Assembly: GCF_020026895.1 (NCBI RefSeq)
Contig: NZ_JAINZW010000002.1
Location: 1 to 64,000, forward strand
Origin: Novilysobacter selenitireducens
GTDB taxonomy: Bacteria > Pseudomonadota > Gammaproteobacteria > Xanthomonadales > Xanthomonadaceae
Direction of reading: 5' to 3'
DNA length: 64,000 nucleotides
Shown here: in pieces, positions 52,740 to 63,510 of the stretch
Position numbering within the stretch: the first letter of the stretch is position 1
Layout of the letters: every line of letters starts with the position of its first letter
The notes under the pieces: model-generated
Told to the model about the DNA's origin: nothing
What the model saw: the letters and a program-made list of their open reading frames with translations, nothing else
Database searches by the model: none
Made by a program: the position numbers and the translations under genes

Positions 52740-54563
52740 ATGTCCTACCTCGTCCTTGCACGGAAATGGCGCCCCCGGCGCTTCGCCGAATTGGTCGGCC
52801 AGGAGCACGTGGTGCGCGCGCTGACCAACGCGCTCGACAGCGGCCGGCTGCACCACGCCTTCCTGTTCACCGGCACCCGCGGGGTCGGCAAGACCACGAT
52901 CGCGCGCATCTTCGCCAAGTCGCTCAATTGCGAGCAGGGCACGTCGGCCGAGCCGTGCGGCGAGTGCGGCGCCTGTCGCGACATCGACGCCGGTCGCTTC
53001 ATGGACCTGCTTGAGATCGACGCGGCCAGCAACACCGGCGTCGACGACGTGCGCGAGGTGATCGAGAACGCGCAGTACATGCCCGGCCGCGGCCGCATGA
53101 AGGTGTACCTGATCGACGAGGTGCACATGCTGTCGAAGGCGGCGTTCAACGCGCTGCTCAAGACGCTGGAAGAGCCGCCGGGGCACGTGAAGTTCTTGCT
53201 GGCGACCACCGACCCGCAGAAGCTGCCGGTCACCGTGCTGTCGCGCTGCCTGCAGTTCAACCTCAAGCGGCTGGACGAGGAACAGATCTCCGGCCAGATC
53301 ACGAAGATCCTGGAGGCCGAGGGCATCGCCGCCGAGCCGGGCGCGGTGCGCCAGCTCAGCCGCGCCGCCGACGGCAGCCTGCGCGACGGGCTTTCGCTGC
53401 TGGACCAGGCGATCGCGTATAGCGGTGCAAGCGCCGCCGGCAGCGCGCTGTCGGATGCGTCGGTGGCGACGATGCTGGGCACCGTCGACCGCACCCGCGT
53501 TGGCGCGCTGCTGCAGGCGCTGTGCGCCGGCGATGGCGCCGCACTGCTGGATGAGGTTGCCGCGCTGGCGGAGTTCTCGCCGGACTGGGCCAGCGTGCTG
53601 GACGCGCTGGGCGAGGCGTTGCATCGCGTGCAGGTGCGCCAGCTGGTGCCGGGCGCGGCGACGGAAGGCGAGGGCGTCGATGTCGAGTCGCTGGCCTCGC
53701 AGCTGCGGCCGGAAGTGGTGCAGCTCTGGTACCAGATGGCGCTGCACGGGCGCCGTGACCTGCCGCTGGCGCCGAGCGCGCGGGCCGGGTTCGAGATGTG
53801 CGTGCTTCGCATGCTGGCGTTCCGTCCTGCAGGCAGTGGTGACGTCGCCCGTGTGCCCGAGGCGGCGCAGGGCGCGGGTCAGGCGGCGCAGGCCGTTGCC
53901 GCTGCTGCACCGTCGGGAATGGACGCGGCACCCGCATCGGAGGAACCCGCCGCAGCACGTAATCGGCCCGACGTGGACCGCGCTGTCATGCCGGCAGCTA
54001 TCGAAGTCGCGCCGCCGTCCCACGTCGCTGTCGAGGCGGATCGCCCGCGCACCGGGACCGGGTTGCCCCCGGTAGCCGTCCCGAGTGCACCGCCGTCACC
54101 GCCGAGTCCCGAATCAGGCGCCGCCGTGCGACCCGCCCCGGCGGACGTTGCCGCCGCCGCAGCAGGCCAGCTGTCCGGTATCGACGACTGGCACGCCCTG
54201 CTCGACAGCGGAGCGCTCAAGGGGCCGGCGAAGCTCCTGGCCGAACACGCCGGTTTCCTGGGCTTCGAGGACGGCGTCGTGCGCCTGAGCCTGCCGGCGT
54301 CCGACGAACACCTCCGCACCGGTCCGTCGGTGCGAATGCTGGGCGATGCACTGGCCAGCGCCCTGGGCGGCAGCCCCCAGATCCGTTTCGAGTCGGCGGC
54401 CGAGCCGGTCGAGTCCGTGCGCGAGCGTAAGGAGCGCGTGCGCGACGAACGCCAGAACGAGGCCGAAGCCGCCTTCATGGCCGACCCCGACGTGCAGCGA
54501 CTGATCGCCCAGCACGGCGCCCGTATCGTCCCTGATTCGATCCGACCGTTCGACGGCACCTGA
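52740..54563 (+). CDS. dnaX: DNA polymerase III tau/gamma subunit
   Basis: A 607-residue clamp-loader ATPase. It opens [20 protein letters not shown]. Walker A is [14 protein letters not shown], the four-cysteine zinc site is [16 protein letters not shown] (about 61-76), Walker [10 protein letters not shown] and the SRC motif VLSRCLQF. Residues about 385-500 are a Pro/Ala-rich linker and the end is the tau-specific domain that binds DnaB and alpha. I saw no A-rich slippery site, so a separate gamma by frameshifting is unlikely. The ATG at 52740 has AAGGGTCCG upstream. Operon with ybaB and recR. Confidence 0.96.
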   Translation: MSYLVLARKWRPRRFAELVGQEHVVRALTNALDSGRLHHAFLFTGTRGVGKTTIARIFAKSLNCEQGTSAEPCGECGACRDIDAGRFMDLLEIDAASNTGVDDVREVIENAQYMPGRGRMKVYLIDEVHMLSKAAFNALLKTLEEPPGHVKFLLATTDPQKLPVTVLSRCLQFNLKRLDEEQISGQITKILEAEGIAAEPGAVRQLSRAADGSLRDGLSLLDQAIAYSGASAAGSALSDASVATMLGTVDRTRVGALLQALCAGDGAALLDEVAALAEFSPDWASVLDALGEALHRVQVRQLVPGAATEGEGVDVESLASQLRPEVVQLWYQMALHGRRDLPLAPSARAGFEMCVLRMLAFRPAGSGDVARVPEAAQGAGQAAQAVAAAAPSGMDAAPASEEPAAARNRPDVDRAVMPAAIEVAPPSHVAVEADRPRTGTGLPPVAVPSAPPSPPSPESGAAVRPAPADVAAAAAGQLSGIDDWHALLDSGALKGPAKLLAEHAGFLGFEDGVVRLSLPASDEHLRTGPSVRMLGDALASALGGSPQIRFESAAEPVESVRERKERVRDERQNEAEAAFMADPDVQRLIAQHGARIVPDSIRPFDGT

Positions 54564-54606
54564 GCGCCGTCGCGCCCCAACACCCCACATCGAAGGAACC
54601 CACGCC

Positions 54607-54927
54607 ATGCGCGGAAACATCGCCCAACTCATGCAGCAAGCGCAGAAGATGCAGGAAAACATGCAGCGCGCGCAGGAGCAGCTGGCCCAGCTCGAAGTCA
54701 CCGGCAACGCCGGCGGCGGCATGGTCAACGTCACCCTGAGTGGCCGCATGGAGTGCCGCAAGGTGCGCATCGACCCCAGCGTCCTGTCGGACCCGGAGAT
54801 GGCCGAGGACCTGGTGGCTGCGGCTTTCAACGACGCGGTCAACAAGGCCAACGCCGCCGCGCAGGAGCGCATGGGTTCGGCCACCGCCGGCATGCAGCTG
54901 CCGCCGGGGATGAAGCTGCCGTTCTGA
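54607..54927 (+). CDS. ybaB: YbaB/EbfC nucleoid-associated protein
   Basis: A 106-residue DNA-binding protein forming a tweezer-like dimer. The N-terminal helix [20 protein letters not shown], the strand [20 protein letters not shown] and the C-terminal helix [20 protein letters not shown] are all typical, ending [11 protein letters not shown]. It lies between dnaX and recR, as in most bacteria. Confidence 0.96.
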   Translation: MRGNIAQLMQQAQKMQENMQRAQEQLAQLEVTGNAGGGMVNVTLSGRMECRKVRIDPSVLSDPEMAEDLVAAAFNDAVNKANAAAQERMGSATAGMQLPPGMKLPF

Positions 54928-54930
54928 GGC

Positions 54931-55524
54931 ATGTCGCTTCTCGAACAACTGATCGATGCGTTCCGCATCCTGCCCGGCGTCGGGCAGAAGTCCGCGCAGC
55001 GCATGGCCTACCACGTGCTCGAGCGCGAGCGCGCGGGCGGGCGTCGCCTGTCGGAGGCGCTGGCCTCGGCCGTGGAGCGCATCGGGAATTGCGAGCGCTG
55101 CCGCGACTTCAGTGAAACCGGGGTCTGCGCAACATGCGCCAGCGCATCGCGCGACGTGCACCAGCTGTGCGCAGTGGAATCGCCCGCCGACCGCCTGGCG
55201 ATCGAGCAGGCGACCGGCTACCGGGGGCTCTATTTCGTCCTGCAGGGCCGGTTGAGTCCACTCGACGGCATCGGTCCGCGCGAACTCGGGCTGGACCGCC
55301 TCGCCGAGCGCCTGGCCGAGGGCGAGGTGCAGGAGTTGATCATCGCCACCAACCCCACCGTGGAAGGCGAGGCGACGGCGCACTACCTGGCGCAACTGGC
55401 GCGCAAGCACGGCGTGCGGCCCAGCCGGCCCACGCACGGCGTGCCTCTGGGCGGCGAGCTGGAATACGTCGACCGCGGCACTCTGTCGCATGCCTTCGGT
55501 AGCCGGAGCGAAATGCCGGGTTGA
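54931..55524 (+). CDS. recR: Recombination mediator RecR
   Basis: A 197-residue protein of the RecFOR pathway that helps load RecA on gapped DNA. The helix-hairpin-helix [17 protein letters not shown] (about 15-31), the four-cysteine zinc finger (CERC, CATC; about 54-69), the Toprim domain ending [20 protein letters not shown] and [12 protein letters not shown] (Walker-B-like) are in order. It starts 3 bp after ybaB. Confidence 0.96.
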   Translation: MSLLEQLIDAFRILPGVGQKSAQRMAYHVLERERAGGRRLSEALASAVERIGNCERCRDFSETGVCATCASASRDVHQLCAVESPADRLAIEQATGYRGLYFVLQGRLSPLDGIGPRELGLDRLAERLAEGEVQELIIATNPTVEGEATAHYLAQLARKHGVRPSRPTHGVPLGGELEYVDRGTLSHAFGSRSEMPG

Positions 55525-55589
55525 GTGGTAGCGTCGGCCGCCCCATCCCCGCGCACGATGTGCTGCGCGACCCACGCAAGGAGCCCGCG

Positions 55590-55943
55590 ATGAGCGACAC
55601 CATCTTCGACCGGATCATCCGCCGCGAGATCCCGGCGGACATCGTCTTCGAGGACGAACACCTGATCGCCTTCCGCGACATCGCCCCGCAGGCGCCGGTG
55701 CATGTGCTGTTCGTGCCCAAGACCCCCATCGCGACCCTCAACGACCTGCAGCCGGACCAAGCCGCCATCGTCGGCCGGCTGGCGCATGCCGCGGCGGAGT
55801 ACGCCAAGCGCGAAGGGTTCGCCGAGGACGGCTACCGGGTGGTGATGAACTGCAACGACCACGGCGGGCAGACCGTCTTCCAGATCCACCTGCATCTGTT
55901 GGCAGGTGCACCGCTCGGCCGGTTCGGCACGCGCGAGAAATAG
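55590..55943 (+). CDS. HIT family purine nucleotide-binding protein
   Basis: A 117-residue histidine-triad hydrolase of the HinT type, cleaving adenosine phosphoramidates. It begins MSDTIFDRIIRREIPADIVF; the active site is GGQTVFQIHLHLLAG, with the HxHxH arrangement present as QIHLHLL (first His replaced by Gln-Ile, as often written HVHLHLLGG). The ATG at 55590 has AAGGAG 7 nt upstream. It follows recR by 65 bp. Confidence 0.92.
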   Translation: MSDTIFDRIIRREIPADIVFEDEHLIAFRDIAPQAPVHVLFVPKTPIATLNDLQPDQAAIVGRLAHAAAEYAKREGFAEDGYRVVMNCNDHGGQTVFQIHLHLLAGAPLGRFGTREK

Positions 55944-55953
55944 CCGGTTCCTT

Positions 55954-56022
55954 TGTAGGAGCGACACCTGTCGCGACGCAGTTCCCGTGCCCGGGAAGGT
56001 CGCGACTGACGTCGCTCCTACA
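55954..56022. repeat. REP-like inverted pair (TGTAGGAGCGAC type)
   Basis: TGTAGGAGCGACACCTGTCG faces GTCGCTCCTACA across a GC-rich centre, a variant of the family at 8808 and 43477. It lies between the convergent HIT and slp genes. Confidence 0.78.
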
Positions 56023-56044
56023 TGGAGAAGTCCCTAAGGGCGCC

Positions 56045-56527
56045 TTACCACCAGCCCCACCACGGCCACGGCGGCGGATAGGTCACTACGTCCACGTACT
56101 CGCGCACCGGCCACAGGTAGACGACATCGGCGTCCACGCGCGGGAAGCGGTAGTCGTAGCCGCCGATCTTACGGGTCTCGTAACCGCCGATGCGGCCGGT
56201 AAACGTCACTTCCCGGTTCTTCTCGAACACCGCGGGGTCGTAGAACCCGGTGCGGCAGGCGATGAAGCGGCCGCCGGTGTCGTCGCTGGCCCAGTACGGA
56301 CGACCGGTGACGGACAGGCCCGTGGCGATCATCTCGAAGCACGTGCTGTTGGGTTGCGGTTCGACCTGCACGATGCGGCCGCCCCAGCGCACCACGGCGC
56401 CGGTCCGGTCGGACTCGGCGGCCTCGTGCGGGGTGATCGGGAGGAATTCCCCCTGCAGCGGCTTCGGTTGCGAGGCGCAGGCAGCCAGCAACGCGGCGGC
56501 GGCGAGCGCGGTCAGCGGGAGTCTCAT
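56045..56527 (-). CDS. slp: Slp-family outer-membrane lipoprotein
   Basis: A 160-residue lipoprotein. The signal peptide MRLPLTALAAAALLAACASQ ends in a lipobox (LAAC). The mature part matches the Slp family: TPHEAAESDRTGAVVRWGGR, a STCFEMIATGL strand, VTFTGRIGGYETRKIGGYDY with the fold's tyrosines, and a DADVVYLWP end. The very C-terminus is unusually aromatic and proline-rich (YPPPWPWWGWW). E. coli Slp is starvation-induced in the outer membrane. The start overlaps the tgpA stop by 4 nt and has TGGAGAA upstream. Confidence 0.9.
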   Translation of the reverse strand: MRLPLTALAAAALLAACASQPKPLQGEFLPITPHEAAESDRTGAVVRWGGRIVQVEPQPNSTCFEMIATGLSVTGRPYWASDDTGGRFIACRTGFYDPAVFEKNREVTFTGRIGGYETRKIGGYDYRFPRVDADVVYLWPVREYVDVVTYPPPWPWWGWW

Positions 56528-58521
56528 CGGCGTTCTCCAGGGTTGCGGGCGGGTCGAGGGCCTGTCGGCCGATGCGCGCGCAGCCGGCGCACCAGGTCGC
56601 GGACGGCATCGTGCCCCGGGGTAGGGGCAGCGTAGCGCCAATCGCTGAAATCTTCGCTGAGCGCGTTCAGCTCGGCGGCGAGATGCGGTTGCGCCCGACC
56701 AACCCGCGCGGCCCAGTCGCGGGCCGTCTCGTGCGGCATCGGCTCAAGTCCCAGCCGGACATAGCGTTGCCCGAGCGCGCGCCACGCGCGCAGGACGGGA
56801 TCGGGTTCGCGCTCACCCTTGCGGCTCAGCCATGCCATCCACAACAGGGCCAACGCGGCGACCAGCGAAAACAGCGCGGCGAGCCGGGCACCGTCCATGT
56901 CGCCCAGGCCCAGCGGCCGGAACAACTGGCGCTGGCGGCTGGCGTCGAAACCCAGGACGAAGTCGTTCCAGCCGCGGCGCAGCCAGTCGGTCATGTCGAG
57001 CATGGGCGACAGGCCGCCGGCATCACCGAACAGGCCGCCACCGACACCTGCACGGTCTTCGATGGTGTCGTAGATGCGTTCGGGTGCGACCGCGGCGGTC
57101 GGGTCGGCGCGCACCCAGCCGCGGCCCTCCAGCCACACTTCGGCCCATGCGTGCGCGTCGAGCCGACGCACGATCCAGTAGTCGCCGAAGCGGTTGTAGT
57201 AGCCGCCGGTGTAACCGGTGACCACGCGCGCCGGGATGCCGGCAGCGCGCATCAGCACCACGAACGACGAGCTGAAGTGCTCGCAGAAGCCGGCCTGCTC
57301 GTCGAACAGGAACTCGTCGACCGAGTGCCGGCCCAACAGCGGCGTGCCGAGGGTGTAGGCGAAATCGCTGCGGATCCAATCCATCGCGCGCGTGACGATG
57401 GCCACGTCGTCGTTGCCCGCCTCGCGGCGCCATTGCCGGGCCAGCGCCACGGTGCGCGGATTGAAGCCGTCGGGCAGCGCCAGCGCCGCGCTGCGCAGGG
57501 TGCGGCGCAGTTCGGGTTCATAGCGGCGCGGCGGCGCGGACTGGATGCGCCAACGGCTCAGCGAGGTGAGCGGGCGGCGCACGTGCAGGCCGTGGTCCAG
57601 CGACAGGCGCGCGCCTTCCGGGGCGGCCAGCGGCAGGTCGAGCGCGACCAGTTGGCGCTGGTCGGTGGCCTCCAGTTCGATGCGGTAGTCCCAGCGCACG
57701 TCGCCCGGTTCCATCGGCGCGGCCGGCAGCGCGCGGAACCAGCCCGGCTGCGTCCACTCGCGGCCGTCGAAGTTCCACAGCACCGGCCCGCGCCAGTACA
57801 TCTGCTGCGTGGGCGGGGTATCGCCAAAGAACTGCACCCGCAGCGCCGGCGAGTCGTCGCTCATCAGGTCGACCCATTCGCCCGGGCGCATCGTGTCCGA
57901 CAGGCCCGGGCGCGACAACGCGCGTTCCGGCACGCCCCACAGTGGCGTCCCCAGCCGCGGGAACAGCCAGAATGCGGCCAGTGCCAGTGGCAGCCCGATC
58001 GCCATCAGCCGCCCGATCGCCACCAAGCGGTCGCGAATCCGGGGCCGGTACGCGATGTCGCCGGACTCGAGATCCGCCAGGCGCAGCAGCGCCAGCAGCA
58101 CGGCGATCGCGGCCAGCAGTCCCAGGGCGAGTGCGACCGGCCCCTGGTCGAGCAGGAAGGTCGCGAACGGCGCGAACAGGGCGAACCCGAGCAGGCTCCG
58201 CGCATCGCGCAGGTTGAAGGTTTCCGACGGCTTGGCCGCGAGCATCGCCGCCAACAGCGCGCAGCCGCTGTCGCGCCCGACCGAGAAGCCCGTCAGGTTG
58301 AGGACGATGGCCAGCAATGCCAGCGTCAGCAGCAGGCGCAGCGGCGCCGGCAACGGTTTGCGCCACGACAGCGCGGTCACGACGACGGCCGCGGCGGCGA
58401 TCGTCATGCCGATGGTCGGCGGCAGTTGCAGCAGCAGCGGCAGCAGGCCCGTGGCAGCCGCCGCGAGCACGCCGCGCCGCGTCGGCGCATCGAGCATCAA
58501 GGGTGAGCCCGCGTCAGCCAT
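56524..58521 (-). CDS. tgpA: TgpA-like transglutaminase membrane protein (DUF3488)
   Basis: A 665-residue protein with about six N-terminal helices, a periplasmic transglutaminase-like domain and a last helix near 555 (ALFSLVAALALLWMAWL). The Cys-His-Asp triad is clear: AGFCEHFSSSFVVLMRAAGI, RRLDAHAWAEVWLEG and WVRADPTAAVAPER. The TgpA of Pseudomonas is essential and acts in the periplasm; its substrate is unknown. DUF4129-like C-terminal cytoplasmic tail follows. Overlaps DUF58 by 8 nt and slp by 4 nt. Confidence 0.93.
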   Translation of the reverse strand: MADAGSPLMLDAPTRRGVLAAAATGLLPLLLQLPPTIGMTIAAAAVVVTALSWRKPLPAPLRLLLTLALLAIVLNLTGFSVGRDSGCALLAAMLAAKPSETFNLRDARSLLGFALFAPFATFLLDQGPVALALGLLAAIAVLLALLRLADLESGDIAYRPRIRDRLVAIGRLMAIGLPLALAAFWLFPRLGTPLWGVPERALSRPGLSDTMRPGEWVDLMSDDSPALRVQFFGDTPPTQQMYWRGPVLWNFDGREWTQPGWFRALPAAPMEPGDVRWDYRIELEATDQRQLVALDLPLAAPEGARLSLDHGLHVRRPLTSLSRWRIQSAPPRRYEPELRRTLRSAALALPDGFNPRTVALARQWRREAGNDDVAIVTRAMDWIRSDFAYTLGTPLLGRHSVDEFLFDEQAGFCEHFSSSFVVLMRAAGIPARVVTGYTGGYYNRFGDYWIVRRLDAHAWAEVWLEGRGWVRADPTAAVAPERIYDTIEDRAGVGGGLFGDAGGLSPMLDMTDWLRRGWNDFVLGFDASRQRQLFRPLGLGDMDGARLAALFSLVAALALLWMAWLSRKGEREPDPVLRAWRALGQRYVRLGLEPMPHETARDWAARVGRAQPHLAAELNALSEDFSDWRYAAPTPGHDAVRDLVRRLRAHRPTGPRPARNPGERR

Positions 58522-59508
58522 GCGGCATCAGCGCCAGTGCGCGCAGGCAGGCATGCCGGTGCGCCGGTCCGTGGTCCGGCCCCAGCACCGGTTGCGTCGG
58601 CAGCCACAACCGGAAGCGACGGCCATCGCGCTCGGCCTCGTCGACCCAACGCGCCAGCCGGGCGATGCGGTCTTCGTGCGCCAGCCCGCGCAATTCGCGC
58701 CAGTCCAACACGACATCCGCCCCTTGGGGCTGTTCGTACTCGCGCACCAGCAACGTGTCGCGCCTGGCCGAGGGCTTCCATGCGATTGCACGACGGCTGT
58801 CGCCCGGGCGGTAACTGCGCAGGTGGTGCAATTCATCGCCGCTGGGGTGCAGGCGCGCCTGCACCTGTTCGCCGCGACCGGCCGGCAGTGGCGGGCCGGA
58901 GGCTTCGGGCCGCGGATAGACCAGCACGGGCGACTCCGGCCAGACATAGCCCCACGCACGCGCCAGCCCCAGCGGGCGGGTGGTCCACACCTGCAGGCGC
59001 GGCAGGTCCAACCACCCGCGGCGCGTGGTGCGAAGGACGAGTTCGGTTTCGCCGTGCCCGGCCGACAGGTGCAGGCGGGCGGCGTCGGCATCGTTCGCGC
59101 CGTGGCCCCATGCGACGCCGAGTCCGCGGCGGCTGCGATCGCTCGCTGCACGCGCGTGTACGCGCAAGGTCATCGGATGACCGGCCGGCACCGGTTCTGC
59201 ATCGACGGCGCTGATCTCCAGTCCACTCAACTGCAGCTGGGCGGCGATCAGGCTCGCTAGCCCGGCGCCGGCCAGCAGCAGGCCGAGCAGCAGGGCGGGA
59301 TTGTTGTTGTAGTTCAGGGCGCCCAGCAGCATCGCTGCCAGCAACACGCCGTAGAACAGGCCGAACCGCGTGGGCAGGACATACACGCGGCGGCGGTCGA
59401 ACCGCACGGGCAAGGGTTCGGGTTGGCGCGGCCGCGCCCACGCCAGCATCCGGCCGCGCAGTGCGGCCAACGGCGCCGCCAGCGCATCGCGCATCGACCG
59501 CATGGTGC

Positions 59509-59512
<4 letters not shown>
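58514..59512 (-). CDS. DUF58 domain protein
   Basis: A 332-residue protein with two N-terminal helices (RFGLFYGVLLAAMLLGALNY and NPALLLGLLLAGAGLASLIA) and a von Willebrand A-like DUF58 domain. The family motif is HHLRSYRPGDSRRAIAWKPS near 230-250, followed by LVREYEQPQGADVVLDWREL. It is usually the partner of MoxR ATPases. Function unknown; assembly or quality control at the membrane is likely. Overlaps moxR by 4 nt and tgpA by 8 nt. Confidence 0.92.
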
Positions 59513-60462
<950 letters not shown>

Positions 60463-60512
60463 CGGGTGGGTCTCCTTTTTGTTCACTTCGAGTGTAGCGA
60501 GGTCGCCCGTCC

Positions 60513-62360
60513 ATGCGGGAAGAGTCGGTGGCACAGCGCACGTTCTGGGCGTTGTTCGTGGTTGTGTTGCTGGTGAAGCTGCTGGTCGCGGCGCGCTTGC
60601 CGTTGTTCGTGGACGAGGCGTTCTACTGGCTGGAGGGCCAGCGCCTGGCCGCGGCGTACTCCGACCTGCCGGGCCTCACGGCCTGGATGACGCGGCTCGG
60701 TGTCACGTTGGGTGGCGACAACCCGCTCGCGCTGCGCTTGCCGTTCCTCGTGCTGGCCGCGCTGGTACCGCTGATGGTGGTGCGCATTGCGTCGCGCGAG
60801 TTCGGCGAGTTGCGCGGTTGGCAGGCCGGCAGCTTCGCGCTGCTGCTGCCGCTGGCGGGCACGCTGGGCTTGATGGCACTGCCCGATGCCGCGATGGCGC
60901 TGGCCACGCTGTTATGCGTGGATGCAGGCGCGCGCCTGCTGCGACGGGTAACCGCGGGTGCGGCGCTGGAGCTGGCGCTGGGCCTGGCGATCGGCGCGCT
61001 CAGCCATTACCGCTTCATCGCGGTCATCGGGGTCGGTTTGGTGGCGCTGTTGCTGCTGCCGGATGGGCGCCGCGTGCTGCGCGACGTGCGCGTCTGGACC
61101 GCGATTGCCTTCGGCGCTGCCGCGTGGACGCCGCTGGTGGTGTGGAACCTCGACAACGCCGATGCAGGCCTGCGGTTCCAGCTGGTCGAACGGCACCCGT
61201 GGGCGTTCCACGTCGAAGGGCTGTGGTTCATCGCGATCCAGGCGCTGCTGGTCACGCCGCTCCTGTTTGCCGCCCTCGCGCTGGCGGCGTGGCGCGGGCA
61301 GCGCAGTACCCTGCCGGCGTCGCGCTACCTGGCGCTGTTGGGTGGACTGGTGGTGCTGGGGTTCTTTGCACTGGGCTTTTTCGCCGATACCGAGCGCGTC
61401 AGCTTCCACTGGCCCCTGCCGGGCTATCTCGCCTTGTTGCCCTTGTTGCCGCTGGTGCTGTCGCAGTGGCCACGATGGTTGCGCAGCCTGACGTGGGGCG
61501 CCACGGCGGTGGGACTGGTGCTGACGCTGGGCTACTACGTCGCCGTGTCGATTCCCGAGGTGCGCGCGAGGACGGCGGCCGAGAAGTGGTACCCGTCCAA
61601 CTTCGCCGGCTGGGATTCGCTGGCCGATGCCGTGCGGGACGAACTGGGCGACATGCCGCCTGGTACCCAGGTGGTCGCCGACAACTTCAAGGTCGGCGCC
61701 GAGCTGGGCTTCGCGCTGGGCGATGCATCGATTCCGGTGCTCGATCATCCGCTCAACCACCGCCACGGTCGTGCGCCGCAGTTGCGTCTTTGGGGATTGC
61801 AGACCAAGGGCCGCGAGGAATGGGCGGACGCACCGGTGTTGCTGGTCGCAGGTGTCAGCGAGGTCCAGTACAAGAACCTGCTGGAGCATTACCACGCGCT
61901 CTGCGACGCAGTCGGTCCGCTGCCGCCGCCGCGCGTGCTCAACGTCGACCATGGCCGCCAGCGATTCCTGCTGTTCCGGTTGGACGGCCACGCGTCGGAG
62001 GGGCCGTGCGTGGCGCCGGCGATGGCCTGGCTCGACAGCCCGGCGAGCGGCGCGACGGTGGGGCGCGAGTTCACCTTGGAAGGCTGGGCCTTCAAGGATG
62101 GCGTCGGCCTGGCGCGCGTCGAGGCGCTACTGGACGGCAGGGTGGTCGGCGACCTGGAGTACGGCCTCGAAAGCCCCGGCGCCGCCGCGTTCTGGCGCAT
62201 TTCCAACGACCCGCAGCACCCGCGGGTGGGGCTGCGCGGCACGATCGACCTGGGTGACGTCGAACCCGGCCGTCATTGGCTGGGGCTGCGCCTGCACGGC
62301 AACGACGGCAGTGTCGAGGACTGGCCGGAGGTACCGATCGACGTGGCGCCCGCGCGCTGA
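60513..62360 (+). CDS. GT39-family membrane glycosyltransferase with C-terminal Ig-like domain
   Basis: A 615-residue GT-C glycosyltransferase with about ten to eleven helices. LPLFVDEAFYWLEGQRLAAA carries the catalytic Asp-Glu of the ArnT/PMT group, and LALPDAAMALATLLCVDAGA the next conserved helix. Sugar donors in this family are polyprenyl phosphates. Residues about 395-500 are a soluble periplasmic domain and from about 508 (MAWLDSPASGATVGREFTLE) a further domain of about 105 residues is added, with the look of an Ig-like beta sandwich (GTIDLGDVEPGRHWLGLRLH). Acceptor and donor unknown. Confidence 0.85.
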   Translation: MREESVAQRTFWALFVVVLLVKLLVAARLPLFVDEAFYWLEGQRLAAAYSDLPGLTAWMTRLGVTLGGDNPLALRLPFLVLAALVPLMVVRIASREFGELRGWQAGSFALLLPLAGTLGLMALPDAAMALATLLCVDAGARLLRRVTAGAALELALGLAIGALSHYRFIAVIGVGLVALLLLPDGRRVLRDVRVWTAIAFGAAAWTPLVVWNLDNADAGLRFQLVERHPWAFHVEGLWFIAIQALLVTPLLFAALALAAWRGQRSTLPASRYLALLGGLVVLGFFALGFFADTERVSFHWPLPGYLALLPLLPLVLSQWPRWLRSLTWGATAVGLVLTLGYYVAVSIPEVRARTAAEKWYPSNFAGWDSLADAVRDELGDMPPGTQVVADNFKVGAELGFALGDASIPVLDHPLNHRHGRAPQLRLWGLQTKGREEWADAPVLLVAGVSEVQYKNLLEHYHALCDAVGPLPPPRVLNVDHGRQRFLLFRLDGHASEGPCVAPAMAWLDSPASGATVGREFTLEGWAFKDGVGLARVEALLDGRVVGDLEYGLESPGAAAFWRISNDPQHPRVGLRGTIDLGDVEPGRHWLGLRLHGNDGSVEDWPEVPIDVAPAR

Positions 62361-62378
62361 GCGTTGCCGCGGCGGGCG

Positions 62379-62984
62379 TCAGGGCACGGTGAACCCGGCC
62401 TCGCGCAGGAGCCGGGCGGTGGCGATGAGCGGCAGACCGACCAGCGCAGTGGGGTCGGCGGTCTCGATGGCGTCGAACAGGGCAATGCCCAGTCCCTCGC
62501 ACTTGAAGCTGCCGGCGCAGTCCAGCGGCTGTTCGGCATCGACGTAGCGCTCGATCTCGGCGCCCGTCAGCGGGCGGAAACGGACCACCGTCAGGTCGAC
62601 CGAGTGCAGGCTGTTGCGCAGGCCCTCGTGCGTCACGCGGGCCACGCACAGTGCGGTATGGAACCGTGCCTCGCGCCCCGACAGGGCCTGGAGCTGGACG
62701 ATGGCGGCATCGCGCCGGTGCGGTTTGCCCAGGGCGCATCCGTCCAGTTCGGCGACCTGGTCGGAACCGATGACCCAGGTGCCGGGTTGCAGTGCCGCGA
62801 CGGCTTCGGCCTTGGCGATGGCCAGGCGGGCGGCCAGCGAGGCGGGTGCCTCGCCGGGCAGCGCGGTTTCGTCGACCTCCGGTGCCTGCGTATCGAACGG
62901 CAGCCCGAGCCGCGCCAACAGCTCGCGCCGGTACGGGGAGGTCGAGCCGAGGATCAGGCGCGGCATCGGCGAGGGGGCGCTCAT
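62379..62984 (-). CDS. yceF: Maf-family nucleoside triphosphate pyrophosphatase
   Basis: A 201-residue Maf protein, which removes pyrophosphate from modified nucleotides such as m7GTP. The opening LILGSTSPYRRELLARLGLP (GSxSxxRxxLL), the catalytic Asp in WVIGSDQVAELDG and the SVDLTVVRFRPLTGAEIERY segment are standard; GSFKCEGLGIALFDAIETAD is the motif of the YceF branch (E. coli m7GTP-specific). The ATG at 62984 is chosen; the frame is open ten codons more. Opposite strand to yceD, with a small gene between. Confidence 0.93.
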   Translation of the reverse strand: MSAPSPMPRLILGSTSPYRRELLARLGLPFDTQAPEVDETALPGEAPASLAARLAIAKAEAVAALQPGTWVIGSDQVAELDGCALGKPHRRDAAIVQLQALSGREARFHTALCVARVTHEGLRNSLHSVDLTVVRFRPLTGAEIERYVDAEQPLDCAGSFKCEGLGIALFDAIETADPTALVGLPLIATARLLREAGFTVP

Positions 62985-63014
62985 GGTTCGCTCATCGGGC
63001 GGCCTCGAAGGCAC

Positions 63015-63377
63015 TCACGCTGCAGAAGCGCGCGCCTGCTCGATCCGGTTCAGCTGCTGGTCGATGCGCCGGCGGGCCGCGTCGATCTCGCTGCGGACCT
63101 CCGCAAGCTGGGCGATGCTGGCGTCCTCGCCATGGTCGCGCAGCCACAGGCGCTGCCGTAGCATCTCGCGCATGGCGTCCCGGACCGGGTCCTGGGCGTC
63201 CTCGCCGACGACGGCTTCGATTTCCTCGCGGGCCTGGCGTAGCCGGTGCTCCAGCGCGTCGGCGGCGTCGAGCACGTCCCGGACGGCCTGCTGCCGGCGC
63301 CCGCCGCGGCGGCGCAGGGCCAGCAACAGCAGGCCCGCGACCAGCGCGAGGGTCATGAAAAGAAGCGTTGCGGCCAC
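63015..63377 (-). CDS. Small membrane protein with coiled coil
   Basis: A 120-residue protein of unknown function. The N-terminal helix AATLLFMTLALVAGLLLLAL anchors it, then a basic stop (RRRGGRR). The rest is a charged coil (VLDAADALEHRLRQAREEIE; LAEVRSEIDAARRRIDQQLN) that would lie in the cytoplasm. No family recognised. It is upstream of maf on the same strand with a 30-bp gap. Confidence 0.78.
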   Translation of the reverse strand: MAATLLFMTLALVAGLLLLALRRRGGRRQQAVRDVLDAADALEHRLRQAREEIEAVVGEDAQDPVRDAMREMLRQRLWLRDHGEDASIAQLAEVRSEIDAARRRIDQQLNRIEQARASAA

Positions 63378-63471
63378 GGCGTGTACGACTGGGAATGAAC
63401 GGCCAGTCTGCCGCGCGTGCCGGACGCGGGCAAATCAGCCCGCAAATCGCCGTTCCGCAAGGGATTTTGGT

Positions 63472-63500
63472 TTGACAGGGCAGGGGTCGGTCCTTACCAT
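63472..63500 (+). promoter_or_regulatory. Promoter of yceD-rpmF
   Basis: Consensus TTGACA (63472-63477), 17-nt spacer and TACCAT (63495-63500), 10 nt before the yceD ATG. The clearest sigma-70-type promoter in the window. Confidence 0.78.
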
Positions 63501-63510
63501 TCCCCGGCTT

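Noticed and set aside
52740..54563. Programmed frameshift in dnaX producing a short gamma form
   Set aside because: I saw no run of A residues suited to slippage; the gene reads through as full tau.
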